From Myxococcaceae bacterium (GTDB lineage Bacteria > Myxococcota > Myxococcia > Myxococcales > Myxococcaceae), in contig JADGRA010000016.1 in the NCBI GenBank assembly GCA_017881265.1, positions 92,494-156,493 on the forward strand: DNA of 64,000 nucleotides. The letters run 5' to 3'. The number at the start of each line of letters is the position of its first letter. Position 1 is the first letter of the stretch. Positions 14,639 to 24,938 of this stretch are shown one piece after another. The translations under genes were made by a program, and so were the position numbers. Below the pieces are notes generated by a model that had not been told where the DNA came from, ran no database searches, and was given only the letters and a program-made list of their open reading frames with translations.

Positions 14639-16768
14639 ATGCGAATTCTCCTTACCGTCGCCGTCCTTGTCGCTGGCGCTGGCAATGCCCGCGCAGACGA
14701 GGGTATGTGGACGTTCGACAACTTTCCAAGCGCCAAAGTGAAAGAGCGCTATGGGTTCAGCCCTGACAAGGCCTGGCTGGACCACGTGCAGAAGTCAGCC
14801 GTGCGCCTGGCTGGCGGCTGCTCGGCGAGCTTCGTCTCGGCCACTGGGCTGGTCATGACGAATCACCACTGCGCTCACCGCTGCATCGAGGAGCTCTCCA
14901 GCGCGAAGAAGAACTTCATTGCCGACGGGTTCTACGCCCGCTCCCCTGCTGAGGAGCTGACGTGCCCGACGATGGAAGTGAATCAGCTGCTGGAAATCAC
15001 CGACGTCACCGAGCGCATCCAGAACGCGACGGCCGGAAAGAGTGGCGCGGACTTCGCCAAGGCCGAGCGAAAAGCGATGAGCGAAATCGAGAAGGCCTGC
15101 GCGAGTAGCAAGAAAGTCCGCTGCGACGTGGTGACCCTCTACGCCGGAGGCAAGTACGACCTCTACCGCTATCGGCGGTTTCAAGACGTTCGTCTGGTTT
15201 TCGCCCCAGAGTTCGACATCGCCTTCTTTGGTGGTGACCCGGACAACTTCGAGTTTCCTCGCTACGACCTCGACGTCTCGTTCGTGCGCGTCTACGACGA
15301 CGGGAAGCCGCTGAAGCTCGACGACTGGCTCCGCTGGAGTCCAGCGGGAGCAAAGGCAGACGAGCTGGTCTTCGTCGCCGGGAACCCCGGCGGCACCGAC
15401 CGCTTGTTCACCGTTTCGCAGCTGGACTTCGTTCGGGACGTGTCGCAGCCGTGGTCGTTGATTTACTATTCCGAGTTGCGCGGCGTGCTCGAGGAGTTCG
15501 CCACGAAGGGTCCCGAGCAGCAGCGAACGAGCCAGAGCCTGATTTTCGGAGTCGAGAACAGCCTCAAGGCCTGGAAGGGTCGAGAGGCCACGCTCGTGCA
15601 GCCCGGTTTCATGGAAGGCCGACGCACCGCGGAAGCGGCCTTCCGCGCCAAGCTGGCTGCGGACCCCAAGCTGCAGGACACGCCAGGCGCCTTTGACGCC
15701 ATCACCAAGGGGGAGGCAGCCTACCGGGGGTTCTACGTCAGGGCCATCCTGCTCGAAGGGACCCCCTCCGCGTCTCGCGTGGTCCCGGCTCCCTTTGGCT
15801 TCCGTGGAGACCTCTTCGCCAATGCGCGGATTCTCGTTCGGTTAGCCGCTGAGGCTTCCAAGCCGAACGGCGAGCGGCTCAGGGAGTTCACCGATGCTCG
15901 GCTGCCCGCAATCGAAGCCCGGCTCGCAAGCACGGCGCCGATTCATTCGGACCTGGAAGTCGAACTCCTCACCTTCTCGCTCACCAAGCTGCGTGAATCA
16001 CTCGGTGCGGATGACGCCTTGGTCAAGAAAGTGCTGGGCCAAAGGTCACCCCGCCAGGTGGCGACTGCGGCAGTTCGAGGGACGAAGCTGGGCGACCCGA
16101 AGGTGCGCCTGGCCCTCAAGGCGGGCGGCACGGCAGCGCTCGCCGCCAGCACGGACCCGATGATTGGGCTCGCAACCCTGGTCGACCCCGACGCGCGAGC
16201 GATTCGAGCCAAGTACGAGCAAGAGGTCGATGCCGTCGTGGTGCGCGAGTCCGCGAAGCTGGCGCGTGCTCGCTTCGCTCTGGTCGGCACGGGTACGTAC
16301 CCCGACGCGACCTTCAGCCCGCGCCTGTCCTTTGGAACCATCAAGGGATGGACGGAGCCCGACGGCCTGGGCGGTACGCGCACCGTCCCCGCGTTTACCT
16401 ACTTTTCCGGCGCCTTCGAACGCGCAACAGGTGTCTTTCCCTTTGAGTTGCCGAAGTCCTGGCTCGCGGCTCGGTCCCGGCTGGACCTCCAGACGCCGTT
16501 CGACCAGGCCTCGGACAACGACATCATCGGCGGCAATTCCGGCTCGCCCCTCCTCAACCAGAAGGCAGAGGTGGTCGGCCTCATCTTCGATGGCAACATC
16601 CCGTCGCTCGGAGGCGACTATTACTTCGACGACGCGACCAACCGCGCGGTCAGCGTCCATTCGAGTGCCCTCCTCCAGGCGCTGGACCGAATCTACGGGG
16701 CCAAGCGCGTTCTGGAGGAGATTGCTCCGGCCGGTGCGCCGGGGTCATCCAGCGTCGGGGCCCACTAA
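14639..16768 (+). CDS. S46-family dipeptidyl peptidase, exported
   Basis: 709 residues, normal for the family, with signal peptide 1-19 (ending ARAD). Chymotrypsin-like triad: His in TNHHC (76-77), Asp in FFGGDPDNFEFPR and Ser634 in GGNSGSPLLN. S46 enzymes (DPP7/DPP11) remove dipeptides from oligopeptides in the periplasm. Eighteen residues after the serine, where DPP11 has the Arg that selects acidic P1 residues, this protein has Gly (FDGN), which suggests DPP7-like preference for hydrophobic residues if the alignment is ungapped. It converges on guaA with 46 bp between, where I see no clear terminator. Fits a predatory or proteolytic lifestyle. Confidence 0.93.
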   Translation: MRILLTVAVLVAGAGNARADEGMWTFDNFPSAKVKERYGFSPDKAWLDHVQKSAVRLAGGCSASFVSATGLVMTNHHCAHRCIEELSSAKKNFIADGFYARSPAEELTCPTMEVNQLLEITDVTERIQNATAGKSGADFAKAERKAMSEIEKACASSKKVRCDVVTLYAGGKYDLYRYRRFQDVRLVFAPEFDIAFFGGDPDNFEFPRYDLDVSFVRVYDDGKPLKLDDWLRWSPAGAKADELVFVAGNPGGTDRLFTVSQLDFVRDVSQPWSLIYYSELRGVLEEFATKGPEQQRTSQSLIFGVENSLKAWKGREATLVQPGFMEGRRTAEAAFRAKLAADPKLQDTPGAFDAITKGEAAYRGFYVRAILLEGTPSASRVVPAPFGFRGDLFANARILVRLAAEASKPNGERLREFTDARLPAIEARLASTAPIHSDLEVELLTFSLTKLRESLGADDALVKKVLGQRSPRQVATAAVRGTKLGDPKVRLALKAGGTAALAASTDPMIGLATLVDPDARAIRAKYEQEVDAVVVRESAKLARARFALVGTGTYPDATFSPRLSFGTIKGWTEPDGLGGTRTVPAFTYFSGAFERATGVFPFELPKSWLAARSRLDLQTPFDQASDNDIIGGNSGSPLLNQKAEVVGLIFDGNIPSLGGDYYFDDATNRAVSVHSSALLQALDRIYGAKRVLEEIAPAGAPGSSSVGAH

Positions 16769-16814
16769 CGCGCGCCCGTGCTTTACCTCGACCTCACGAG
16801 CGGCGACAGCCGCC

Positions 16815-18416
16815 TCACTCCCACTCAATGGTGGCTGGGGGCTTGCTAGAGATGTCGTAGACCACACGGTTGATGCCACGGACCTCGTTGGTGATGCGGG
16901 AGGACATTCGCCCCAGCAGCTCGTGCGGTAGGCGTGCCCAGTCCGCGGTCATGCCGTCGAGGGAGTTGACGGCACGGATGACACAGGTGGATTCATAGGT
17001 GCGCTCGTCCCCCATCACCCCGACGCTCTGGATGGGGAGAAGGACCGCGAAGGCCTGCCACACCCTGTCGTAGACGCCCGCCGCCCGCACTTCCTCCTGG
17101 ACGATGAGGTCAGCCCGGCGGACGAGCTCCAGCCGCTGCTCGGTGATTGGGCCCAGCACGCGGACGGCGAGCCCGGGCCCGGGGAATGGGTGGCGGCGAA
17201 CCATGGGTTCGGGAAGCCCGAGCTCCCGCCCAAGCTCGCGCACCTCATCCTTGAAGAGCTCTCGGAGGGGCTCGACCAGCTTCAGCTTCATGACCTCGGG
17301 AAGCCCCCCGACGTTGTGGTGGCTCTTGATGGTTGCCGATGGGCCCTTGGTAGAAACGGACTCGATGACGTCCGGATAGAGGGTCCCTTGGGCGAGGAAG
17401 TCCGCGTCCTTCACCTCGTGCGCCGCTTCCTCGAAGACGGAGATGAATTCGCGGCCGATGATTTTCCGCTTCTTTTCGGGGTCGGTGACGCCGGCCAACG
17501 CCTCGAGGAAGCGTTTTCGCGCATCCACCGTGCGAAGCGGAACATGGAAAGAGCCCTGAAACAGTGCCTCGACCTGTTCGCGTTCGCCCTCGCGGAGAAG
17601 CCCATTGTCTACGAAGATGCAGGTGAGCCGCTCGCCGACGGCACGGTGGATGAGGAGGGCCGCCACCGAGCTGTCGACTCCCCCCGAGAGGCCACAGATG
17701 ACTTTTCCCGCCGGCCCCACCTTGTCCCGGATGAGGCTGACGGCTTCCTCGGCGAAGCCCTTCATCGTCCAGGTGCCGGACAGCTTGCACACGCCAAAGA
17801 GGAAGGCGCGGAGGATGTCCTTGCCGCGCGGCGTATGCACCACCTCGGGGTGGAACTGAAGGCCGTACAGGGCCCGCTCGCTATGGGCCGCCGCCGCGAA
17901 GGGCGCGTTCGCGGTGCGGGCGATGGGCACAAAGCCGGGTGGGAGGGCTTCGACCCGGTCCCCGTGGCTCATCCACACGTCCAGCTTCTCTCCGGCCGTG
18001 AATGGCGCCAGGGGGCCGCGTGAAGCAAGGACCTCCACTTGGGCTGGACCGAACTCCCGGTGCGCGGCGGCATCCACCCTGCCACCCAGAAGCTTCGCCA
18101 TGAGCTGAAGCCCGTAGCAGATGCCGAGCACAGGCACGCCCAGGTCGAAGACGCCGGAGTCGCAGACGGGGCTTCCGGTCGCCTCGACGGACATCGGGCC
18201 GCCGGAAAGCACAATCCCCCGGGGAGCGAATGCGCGCACCTGGGCCAGGGTCAGGTCCGGGCGGTGGATTTCACAGTAGACCCCGAGCTCTCGAATCCGG
18301 CGGGCGATGAGCTGGGTGTACTGACTGCCAAAGTCGAGGATGAGGACCTTCTCGTCGTGGATGTGGCCAGACGTGTGGCCACCCTCCCCTCGCGCCGTCG
18401 CTTCTTGCCTTGCCAT
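16815..18416 (-). CDS. guaA: GMP synthase (glutamine-hydrolysing)
   Basis: 533 residues. Makes GMP from XMP, glutamine and ATP, the step after IMP dehydrogenase (guaB, also in this window). Class I glutamine amidotransferase domain at the N-terminus ([17 protein letters not shown], catalytic Cys in LGICYGLQ, His/Glu in LQFHPEVVH), then the PP-loop ATP pyrophosphatase (GLSGGVDSS near 250) and the dimerisation domain ending [12 protein letters not shown]. About 22 extra residues precede the usual start; ATG 18416 is the first in frame. The 138-bp gap to the kinase-Usp gene holds no recognised gene. Confidence 0.97.
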   Translation of the reverse strand: MARQEATARGEGGHTSGHIHDEKVLILDFGSQYTQLIARRIRELGVYCEIHRPDLTLAQVRAFAPRGIVLSGGPMSVEATGSPVCDSGVFDLGVPVLGICYGLQLMAKLLGGRVDAAAHREFGPAQVEVLASRGPLAPFTAGEKLDVWMSHGDRVEALPPGFVPIARTANAPFAAAAHSERALYGLQFHPEVVHTPRGKDILRAFLFGVCKLSGTWTMKGFAEEAVSLIRDKVGPAGKVICGLSGGVDSSVAALLIHRAVGERLTCIFVDNGLLREGEREQVEALFQGSFHVPLRTVDARKRFLEALAGVTDPEKKRKIIGREFISVFEEAAHEVKDADFLAQGTLYPDVIESVSTKGPSATIKSHHNVGGLPEVMKLKLVEPLRELFKDEVRELGRELGLPEPMVRRHPFPGPGLAVRVLGPITEQRLELVRRADLIVQEEVRAAGVYDRVWQAFAVLLPIQSVGVMGDERTYESTCVIRAVNSLDGMTADWARLPHELLGRMSSRITNEVRGINRVVYDISSKPPATIEWE

Positions 18417-18554
18417 CTTCCTTTCTTAATACGACGGGTCTGACTTCGCGTGCATCCCCCCGTCCAGCCACCGGCTTTTCGCGAGAAACCCGGCTGGCCG
18501 AGGTCTTGTTCGAGGCGGCACGGGGCCCCTTCCCGGTTTAACCCGCCCCCGCTG

Positions 18555-19955
18555 CTAGCTCGGCGCCTTTACGACGGTGACCGTGCAGTCCGCCTCGGCC
18601 ACGACTTGGGAGGAGACACTTCCCAGGTACCGACGGAGGGGCGAGCTTCCACGGGCGCCGATGACTATCTGGTCGACCTTGTTGCTGGTCGCAAACTCGA
18701 TGATGGCCCTGGCTGGGTCCGCGCTCTCCAGCACGTGGTAGGTGACACGCCCGGGGGCGATGTCCAACGGTCGTGCCCAGTGTTTGAGTTCCACCAGGCG
18801 CGTCACCCTTAGGTTCCGGCCCTCTGCATCCACCGTCGGAGGCGCCGCCACGGCCAGCCTCGAGGTGCGCAGCACCGTCACGCAGGCGAGCCGGGCTCCG
18901 GGTTCAGACTCGAAGACTCGGCGGGCAGCGACGCGGAGCCCCCGGTCCAGGCCGGCGGACCCCTGGGCGACGTCGATGGCCACCAGGACGATGGGGGCCT
19001 TCGCGAGGCGGCCGACCACTGAGTTGGCGAGTTCACCTTCGGTGGCGAGTGTCTTCATCCAGCGTCGCATCACCTTCACGATGCCATCTCGGCGCAGCCT
19101 CCTCGAGCGTTCGGTCAGCGCCACCTGGTCAGAGTGCTGGAGGTCGAACACCACCTGGGCAGCCGTCTGGTACCGCTGCGCCGGATCGACCTCCAGGCAC
19201 CGCAGGATGACCTCCTGCAGCCAGGGTGGACAGTCCGGATTGCGGGCCCGTGGCGGGACGGGGTCTCGGTAGAGGCGCCGTCGCAGACCGCGCACCGAGC
19301 CTGGATTTCCGAAGGGCCGGGCATCGGTGAGCAGGTGGTACAGCATCACCCCGAGCGCGAAGAGGTCGCTGCGAGGGTCGCTCCGCGTCCGCCGGATTTG
19401 CTCCGGGGACATGTAGGGCGCCGTCCCCATCGGGATGCGGAACTGCTCTGCCAGTAGGTCCGGAAGATGGTCGTGACGGGCAAGGCCGTAATCGATGAGG
19501 ACCACCTCGCCGGTGGACCGAAACATGATGTTGCTCGGCTTGACGTCCAGGTGAATCACGTGCTGCCCGTGGAGGTCATGCAGCGCGGCAGCCACACGCG
19601 CTCCGATGGAGGCCACCTCCTCGGCCGGCAACGGGGCCCGGTCGAAGCGCGGGCGGAGGGACTCCCCAGGAACGAGTTCCATGACGAGGTAGGGTTGCTT
19701 CGAGAAGTCACCCGAGGCCACCAGTCGCGGGACGTGAATCCCGGAGAGCGTCGGCAGAATCATCTGCTCGACCTCGAAGCCGACAATCGCGGCTGGGTCG
19801 TCCTCCTGGTGAAGGGAGGGCACCTTCATCACCAACGGCGGACCGCCGTCCGCGGGCACGACGCGCCAGAGCGACGCCATGCTGCCCTGGTGCAGGCGCT
19901 CCTCGAGCCGAAACCCGTCGATGCTCATTCCTGCCTGAAGCCGCGACTGCTCCAT
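18555..19955 (-). CDS. Ser/Thr kinase fused to a universal stress protein domain
   Basis: 466 residues. Residues 14-275 are a Hanks-type kinase: degenerate glycine loop LHQGSMASLW, Lys in LVMKVPS, catalytic loop HLDVKPSN (Leu in place of the usual Arg of HRD), DYGLA for DFG, and APYMSPEQ. The C-terminal 150 residues (about 315-466) form a UspA domain with the ATP-binding signature GARG..GSVSS near the end. The HRD-to-HLD change puts it among the non-RD kinases, which need no activation-loop phosphorylation. No membrane segment. It starts 8 bp after the phosphoesterase stop, so the two are one transcription unit. The fusion suggests that kinase output is tied to a stress or nucleotide signal. 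Confidence 0.9.
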   Translation of the reverse strand: MEQSRLQAGMSIDGFRLEERLHQGSMASLWRVVPADGGPPLVMKVPSLHQEDDPAAIVGFEVEQMILPTLSGIHVPRLVASGDFSKQPYLVMELVPGESLRPRFDRAPLPAEEVASIGARVAAALHDLHGQHVIHLDVKPSNIMFRSTGEVVLIDYGLARHDHLPDLLAEQFRIPMGTAPYMSPEQIRRTRSDPRSDLFALGVMLYHLLTDARPFGNPGSVRGLRRRLYRDPVPPRARNPDCPPWLQEVILRCLEVDPAQRYQTAAQVVFDLQHSDQVALTERSRRLRRDGIVKVMRRWMKTLATEGELANSVVGRLAKAPIVLVAIDVAQGSAGLDRGLRVAARRVFESEPGARLACVTVLRTSRLAVAAPPTVDAEGRNLRVTRLVELKHWARPLDIAPGRVTYHVLESADPARAIIEFATSNKVDQIVIGARGSSPLRRYLGSVSSQVVAEADCTVTVVKAPS

Positions 19956-19963
19956 GTCCTTTG

Positions 19964-20707
19964 TCAGACCCCAGCCTCGAGGCGCCGCCCGAGCGCTTCG
20001 GGGAGGCCGGCCGCTCGCACCTTCCGCGCAGCCTCCGCGGTGTCATAGGGCACGCGAAAGAAGGTGAGCACGTCGCCCTGGTCGTCGAAGGTTGCGTAGC
20101 TCGCCGCGGGGAGGCCGTCCCGCGGCTGCCCAACCGAGCCAGCGATGACCAGCCAGCGGCGCCGACTTCCCAACGGAATCCCCGTTCCGGCCACTGGGTC
20201 AAAGTGTGACACGGTTCCGGCGGGCGACAGGTGGTACAGCGCGGGACGGTGGACATGGCCACAGAAGGTCTGTCGGCAGCGAGTCGCAGCCAGGCTGCGC
20301 CCGACGTCCTGGCCGCTGGTGAGGTACTCCCATCCCGCCGGGTCCCAGGCATTGGCATGGACGTAGAGGCAACTTCCCTGCTCCACCGTCATCGGCAGGG
20401 CGCCCAGAAACGCAAGCTGGGAAGCAGCCAGCTGCGATCGCGTCCATTTGACGGCCTGGCTGGCTTCCGCGGTCATGGAGGCGCTCGGGCCAAGCGCCAC
20501 GGCTTGGTCGTGGTTGCCCAGGACCGCCACCGAGCCCTGTGCCACCGAGTGCATGACCCACTCCACGACGGGCGCAGGGTCGGCTCCGTAGCCGACGAGG
20601 TCGCCGAGGAAGGCATACCGGTCGACCCGTTGCTCCCGTGCGTGTTCCAGGCAGGCCCGGAACGCTTCCAGATTGGCGTGGACGTCAGCGAGCAGGGCCA
20701 TCCGCAT
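19964..20707 (-). CDS. Calcineurin-like metallophosphoesterase
   Basis: 247 residues with the dimetal motifs DVHANLEAF (residues 7-15), GDLVGYGADP, GNHDQAV and GHVHRP. Resembles the small YfcE/ApaH-like phosphoesterases acting on phosphodiesters or nucleotides; it could also be a phosphoprotein phosphatase opposing its kinase neighbour, which is speculation. ATG 20707 is chosen because the catalytic DxH motif begins within ten residues; the longer frame to 20911 has no supporting features. The CBS gene diverges 233 bp away. Confidence 0.88.
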   Translation of the reverse strand: MRMALLADVHANLEAFRACLEHAREQRVDRYAFLGDLVGYGADPAPVVEWVMHSVAQGSVAVLGNHDQAVALGPSASMTAEASQAVKWTRSQLAASQLAFLGALPMTVEQGSCLYVHANAWDPAGWEYLTSGQDVGRSLAATRCRQTFCGHVHRPALYHLSPAGTVSHFDPVAGTGIPLGSRRRWLVIAGSVGQPRDGLPAASYATFDDQGDVLTFFRVPYDTAEAARKVRAAGLPEALGRRLEAGV

Positions 20708-20940
20708 GGGGACCCCAAGAGTCGTTGACTTCCGGACGACGTGGCAATGCACAACGGACGGAAGCGCCGCCCAGGACGTGGAGGCTCCAATGGTTGGAGT
20801 CGGACCAGAAGCCTCAGGAATTGCGGCCCTTTCGGCCGGGACCGCAGGAAATGCGTCCGCGCGCCAGCTTCTGCGCTTGGCCCCGGGCTGGAACGGGCCT
20901 TGCTCGGTCATTGTCGGTGGACCAACAAAGGAGGCTCCCC

Positions 20941-21486
20941 ATGGACGCCCTCGCTGGCGGCGAGCGCCTGACGAAGCCCAAGCGGCCTGCAGGCGATGAA
21001 AACGGCCTGCTGGACCCGGAAACAGCGGTGTCGTGGATTATGAATCAAGAAGTGGTCTCGGTGCGCCCCGACTTGTCGCTCAGGTCACTCGAGTCGCTTC
21101 TCATCTCCCAGGACCTCAGCCGCGTCCCGGTCATCGACGAGACCGGAATGCTGCTGGGCGTCGTCTCGAAGACCGACCTCGTCGCTCACCACCTCGACCA
21201 GGGCGATTCGGTGGATGAGGCCCCGGTCCGAAGGCCCGAGCGCCAGAGCTCACAGTCCACCAACCCCCCCATTTTCCAATCGCAGGTGGAGAATCCGGAC
21301 ACCGTCGCCGAGGTGATGTGTCAGACGGTGCTCACCGTGACCCCGGAGACCACAATCGCCCGCGCGGCCGAGGTCATGGCGGTGCACCGGGTGCACGGCC
21401 TCCCGGTGGTTGGCCCGAACCGGGCGGTCATCGGGTGGATTTCAACCCTCGACATCCTCTCCTGGGTTTCGGGACTGACGTACTGA
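20941..21486 (+). CDS. Two-CBS-domain protein with extended linker
   Basis: 181 residues. CBS repeats at about 28-80 (IMNQEVVSVRPDLSL, SRVPVIDETGMLLGVVSKTDL) and 118-178 (VAEVMCQTVLTVTPETT, VHGLPVVGPNRAVIGWISTLDIL), separated by a polar Gln/Ser-rich linker (about 88-115) that is longer than usual. Start ATG 20941 has a near-perfect AAAGGAGG six bases upstream, which overrules longer in-frame starts. Partner unknown; distinct in sequence from the other CBS protein in this window. Confidence 0.9.
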   Translation: MDALAGGERLTKPKRPAGDENGLLDPETAVSWIMNQEVVSVRPDLSLRSLESLLISQDLSRVPVIDETGMLLGVVSKTDLVAHHLDQGDSVDEAPVRRPERQSSQSTNPPIFQSQVENPDTVAEVMCQTVLTVTPETTIARAAEVMAVHRVHGLPVVGPNRAVIGWISTLDILSWVSGLTY

Positions 21487-21491
21487 CCGAG

Positions 21492-21514
21492 GTCCCGGCG
21501 GCCGCCCGCGGGAC
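21492..21514 (+). terminator. Candidate hairpin between convergent CBS and hemerythrin genes
   Basis: GTCCCG (21492-21497) pairs with CGGGAC (21509-21514) around a GC-rich loop, five bases after the CBS stop codon. No T tract follows. Position between convergent genes is the main support. Confidence 0.35.
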
Positions 21515-21575
21515 GCAGCGGGTGCGCCAGTTTTGGCTGGCCGCGAAGAGTCTGCGGAGCGCCGGGGGTGCGCCC

Positions 21576-22058
21576 TTAGGGCAACCCGATGCCGGAGCCA
21601 TCCTTCTTCTTCGTGACGGGAAGCCCCTCCGCGGTGCGGCGGAAGCGTTCCTGGACCTCGGTGGACACCTCGCGCGCCGCCCAGGGATAGAGCCCACCGT
21701 CCTCGCTCTCGGCGTGGTCACCCAGCCGCCGGAGGAAGGATTCCACCGCGTCGGCCCGCATCAAGTGCAGGTCCAGGTCGACGCCAAACTCCGTGAGGAC
21801 TTTGCGAAAGAAGTGGTGGTCCTCCTCGATGGCCTTGGCTTCGACGGGGTGTCCCCGGCGGTACGGCGGAAGTAGCTCCGCTTCCTCGGCGTTGATGTGC
21901 GCCAGCAGGGCGCTCTCGAAGGTCGCCCACATGGGCCGCAGCTTCGACCGGTCGTCCTTCTTCGCTTCGGCGACGAGGTCCTCGAAGAGCTTGACCATCT
22001 TCTTGTGATGGCCTCGTAGCGGGTGCGACGGCGGCGGGTGACCTCTCTTGGCGGACAT
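21576..22058 (-). CDS. Hemerythrin (HHE) domain protein
   Basis: 160 residues forming a four-helix HHE cation-binding domain: histidines in PLRGHHKKMV (15-19), E and H in LLAHINAEEAELLPP, then EEDHHFFRKV and GDHAESEDGGLYPW. Binds a di-iron centre in related proteins, which sense or handle oxygen or nitric oxide. ATG 22058 has AGAGGAG upstream. It follows the TraR/DksA-type gene by 29 bp, likely one unit. Confidence 0.88.
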   Translation of the reverse strand: MSAKRGHPPPSHPLRGHHKKMVKLFEDLVAEAKKDDRSKLRPMWATFESALLAHINAEEAELLPPYRRGHPVEAKAIEEDHHFFRKVLTEFGVDLDLHLMRADAVESFLRRLGDHAESEDGGLYPWAAREVSTEVQERFRRTAEGLPVTKKKDGSGIGLP

Positions 22059-22087
22059 GTGGACTCCTCTGCTGTCAGGTGTGGGCC

Positions 22088-22423
22088 TCAGGAAACGGGC
22101 GGCGGGCCCCGGGCGGCGGACGAGGCCGCCGGGTCACAGTCATTGCACAACGCCGCCTCTGGCTCGGCAAGCAAACGCTGCGTGCCCAGCGCGCGGCCGC
22201 ACCGCTCGCAGATGCCATACGCCCGCTGGACCAGGCGCAGCAGGGCGCGGTCCACATTTCGAAGCTCCTCGGTGGTGAGCTCGAGGCCCCGCCAGTCCCC
22301 GGCCGCCTCGGACTTGTTCGCCCAGGCGGAGCGCAAGCGGAGTGCCGAGCTGGCGATGGACTCCACCAGGCGCTCTCTGCGTGCGAGCAGGCGAATGCGA
22401 ATCACGCGCTCGAACCGTGTCAT
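22088..22423 (-). CDS. TraR/DksA-type zinc-finger protein
   Basis: 111 residues: a helical N-terminal hairpin (RIRLLARRERLVESI and LTTEELRNVDRALLRL) followed by a four-cysteine zinc finger C-E-R-C ... C-N-D-C (about 74-98), the layout of DksA/TraR proteins that reach into RNA polymerase. The acidic DxxDA tip motif of true DksA is not obvious, so this is a DksA-like protein. ATG 22423 begins the helical hairpin; a longer frame to 22492 adds only low-complexity sequence. Gene order with hemerythrin suggests stress response. Confidence 0.82.
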   Translation of the reverse strand: MTRFERVIRIRLLARRERLVESIASSALRLRSAWANKSEAAGDWRGLELTTEELRNVDRALLRLVQRAYGICERCGRALGTQRLLAEPEAALCNDCDPAASSAARGPPPVS

Positions 22424-22531
22424 CGTCTCAGTCCCAGGTGCACCTTCCTCAGCAAGGGCCGGACCAAGCCCCTTCCGGGCGGGGCCCGACACGTTCGTGC
22501 TACCTCCGATGTCGCAAGCTTTGCGCGGAGG

Positions 22532-22553
22532 GCCCCCACGGAACGCTGGGGGC
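22532..22553 (-). terminator. Candidate guaB terminator hairpin
   Basis: On the minus strand GCCCCCA, an 8-base loop and TGGGGGC form a perfect 7-bp stem 69 bases after the guaB stop codon, in the 198-bp gap before the TraR/DksA-type gene. No T run follows, so it may instead be a processing or attenuation hairpin. Confidence 0.4.
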
Positions 22554-22621
22554 TACGCGCCGCGCCGAACGTTCACTGCTCGAAAGGCCGCCGCAGTGGA
22601 GCCGACCGCCCGCCCTGGGGG

Positions 22622-24088
<1,467 letters not shown>

Positions 24089-24139
24089 CTATACGCGGCC
24101 GGACTGCCAAAAGCGAGCCACGGCCGGCCCGGGAACCCG

Positions 24140-24164
24140 TCCGGACCGATATAAGTTATTGGTT
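24140..24164 (-). promoter_or_regulatory. AT-rich candidate promoter region of guaB
   Basis: In this otherwise GC-rich window the stretch just after the dedA stop contains AATAACTTATATC on the guaB strand, which could serve as a -10-like element about 60 bases upstream of the start codon. No convincing -35 hexamer is seen. Low-confidence call from composition only. Confidence 0.25.
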
Positions 24165-24902
24165 TTACAGAGTGTTTCGTTTGCGCAGCCGGTCCTGCGC
24201 CAGGCGGCGGCGGTCCACGCTGCCGCGGCGCTCGCCCTGCGCGAGCCGCGCTTCCGGCTCCTCGGTGGGCGGGCGGCGATTGTCCCGCCAGCGGCGCCAG
24301 CCGACCCATCCACAGACGGTGACGACGATGATGATGGCGGTCGCAATCTGAAAGCGCTTGAGAATCTCGATGATGTGCTGCAACTGACGCCCAAAGCGAA
24401 AGCCCAGGAAGACGAAGGCCGGAGCCGAGGCCAGCGCCGCCAGCCCGTCGAAGCAGATGAAGCGCGCGTAGGGCATCCCGGCCGAACCGGCCGTGAAGAA
24501 GGCGACCGCGCGCACCCCGGGCATGAAGCGCGCAGCCAAGATGATTCGCTCGCCGTAGCGAGCAAACAGCGCCTCCACCTTGGCCCGTCGTTCCGGGGTC
24601 AAGAGGCGGCGAAGCAGCGGTCCAGGCTCACTGCGAGCCCGGTTGCCGAGCCGCCGGCCGGCCGCGTAGATGAGCGAGTCCCCGCAGAGGATGCCCAAGA
24701 ACCCAGTGGCCACCATCAGCGGCAGGTCGGCCGAACCGTGAAAGACGAGAAAGCCCCCGGTGATGAGGGAAACGTCCTCCGGGAAGGGGATGCCGAGGCC
24801 GCAGGCAACCAGGACACCGAAGATGGTGCCGTAGGCCACCCAGCCCTTGGTGCCCATTAGCAGCGCTGTGGTGAGGTGTTCCACCCGAGAACCCGATGGC
24901 AT
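24165..24902 (-). CDS. DedA-family membrane protein
   Basis: 245 residues with about five or six membrane segments. Family signature is clear: GIPFPEDVSLITGG (acidic and proline residues near 38-51) and RFMPGVRAVAFFTAGSAGM (about 122-140). DedA proteins are linked to flipping of undecaprenyl phosphate or other lipid carriers and to envelope homeostasis. The C-terminal 35 residues are a charged cytoplasmic tail. Start is ATG 24902. It lies 36 bp after the cyclic-nucleotide-binding gene in a same-strand run. Confidence 0.92.
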   Translation of the reverse strand: MPSGSRVEHLTTALLMGTKGWVAYGTIFGVLVACGLGIPFPEDVSLITGGFLVFHGSADLPLMVATGFLGILCGDSLIYAAGRRLGNRARSEPGPLLRRLLTPERRAKVEALFARYGERIILAARFMPGVRAVAFFTAGSAGMPYARFICFDGLAALASAPAFVFLGFRFGRQLQHIIEILKRFQIATAIIIVVTVCGWVGWRRWRDNRRPPTEEPEARLAQGERRGSVDRRRLAQDRLRKRNTL

Positions 24903-24938
24903 GCAAGCCAGCGGAGCTGCGACTCTACCACGCTGCCG

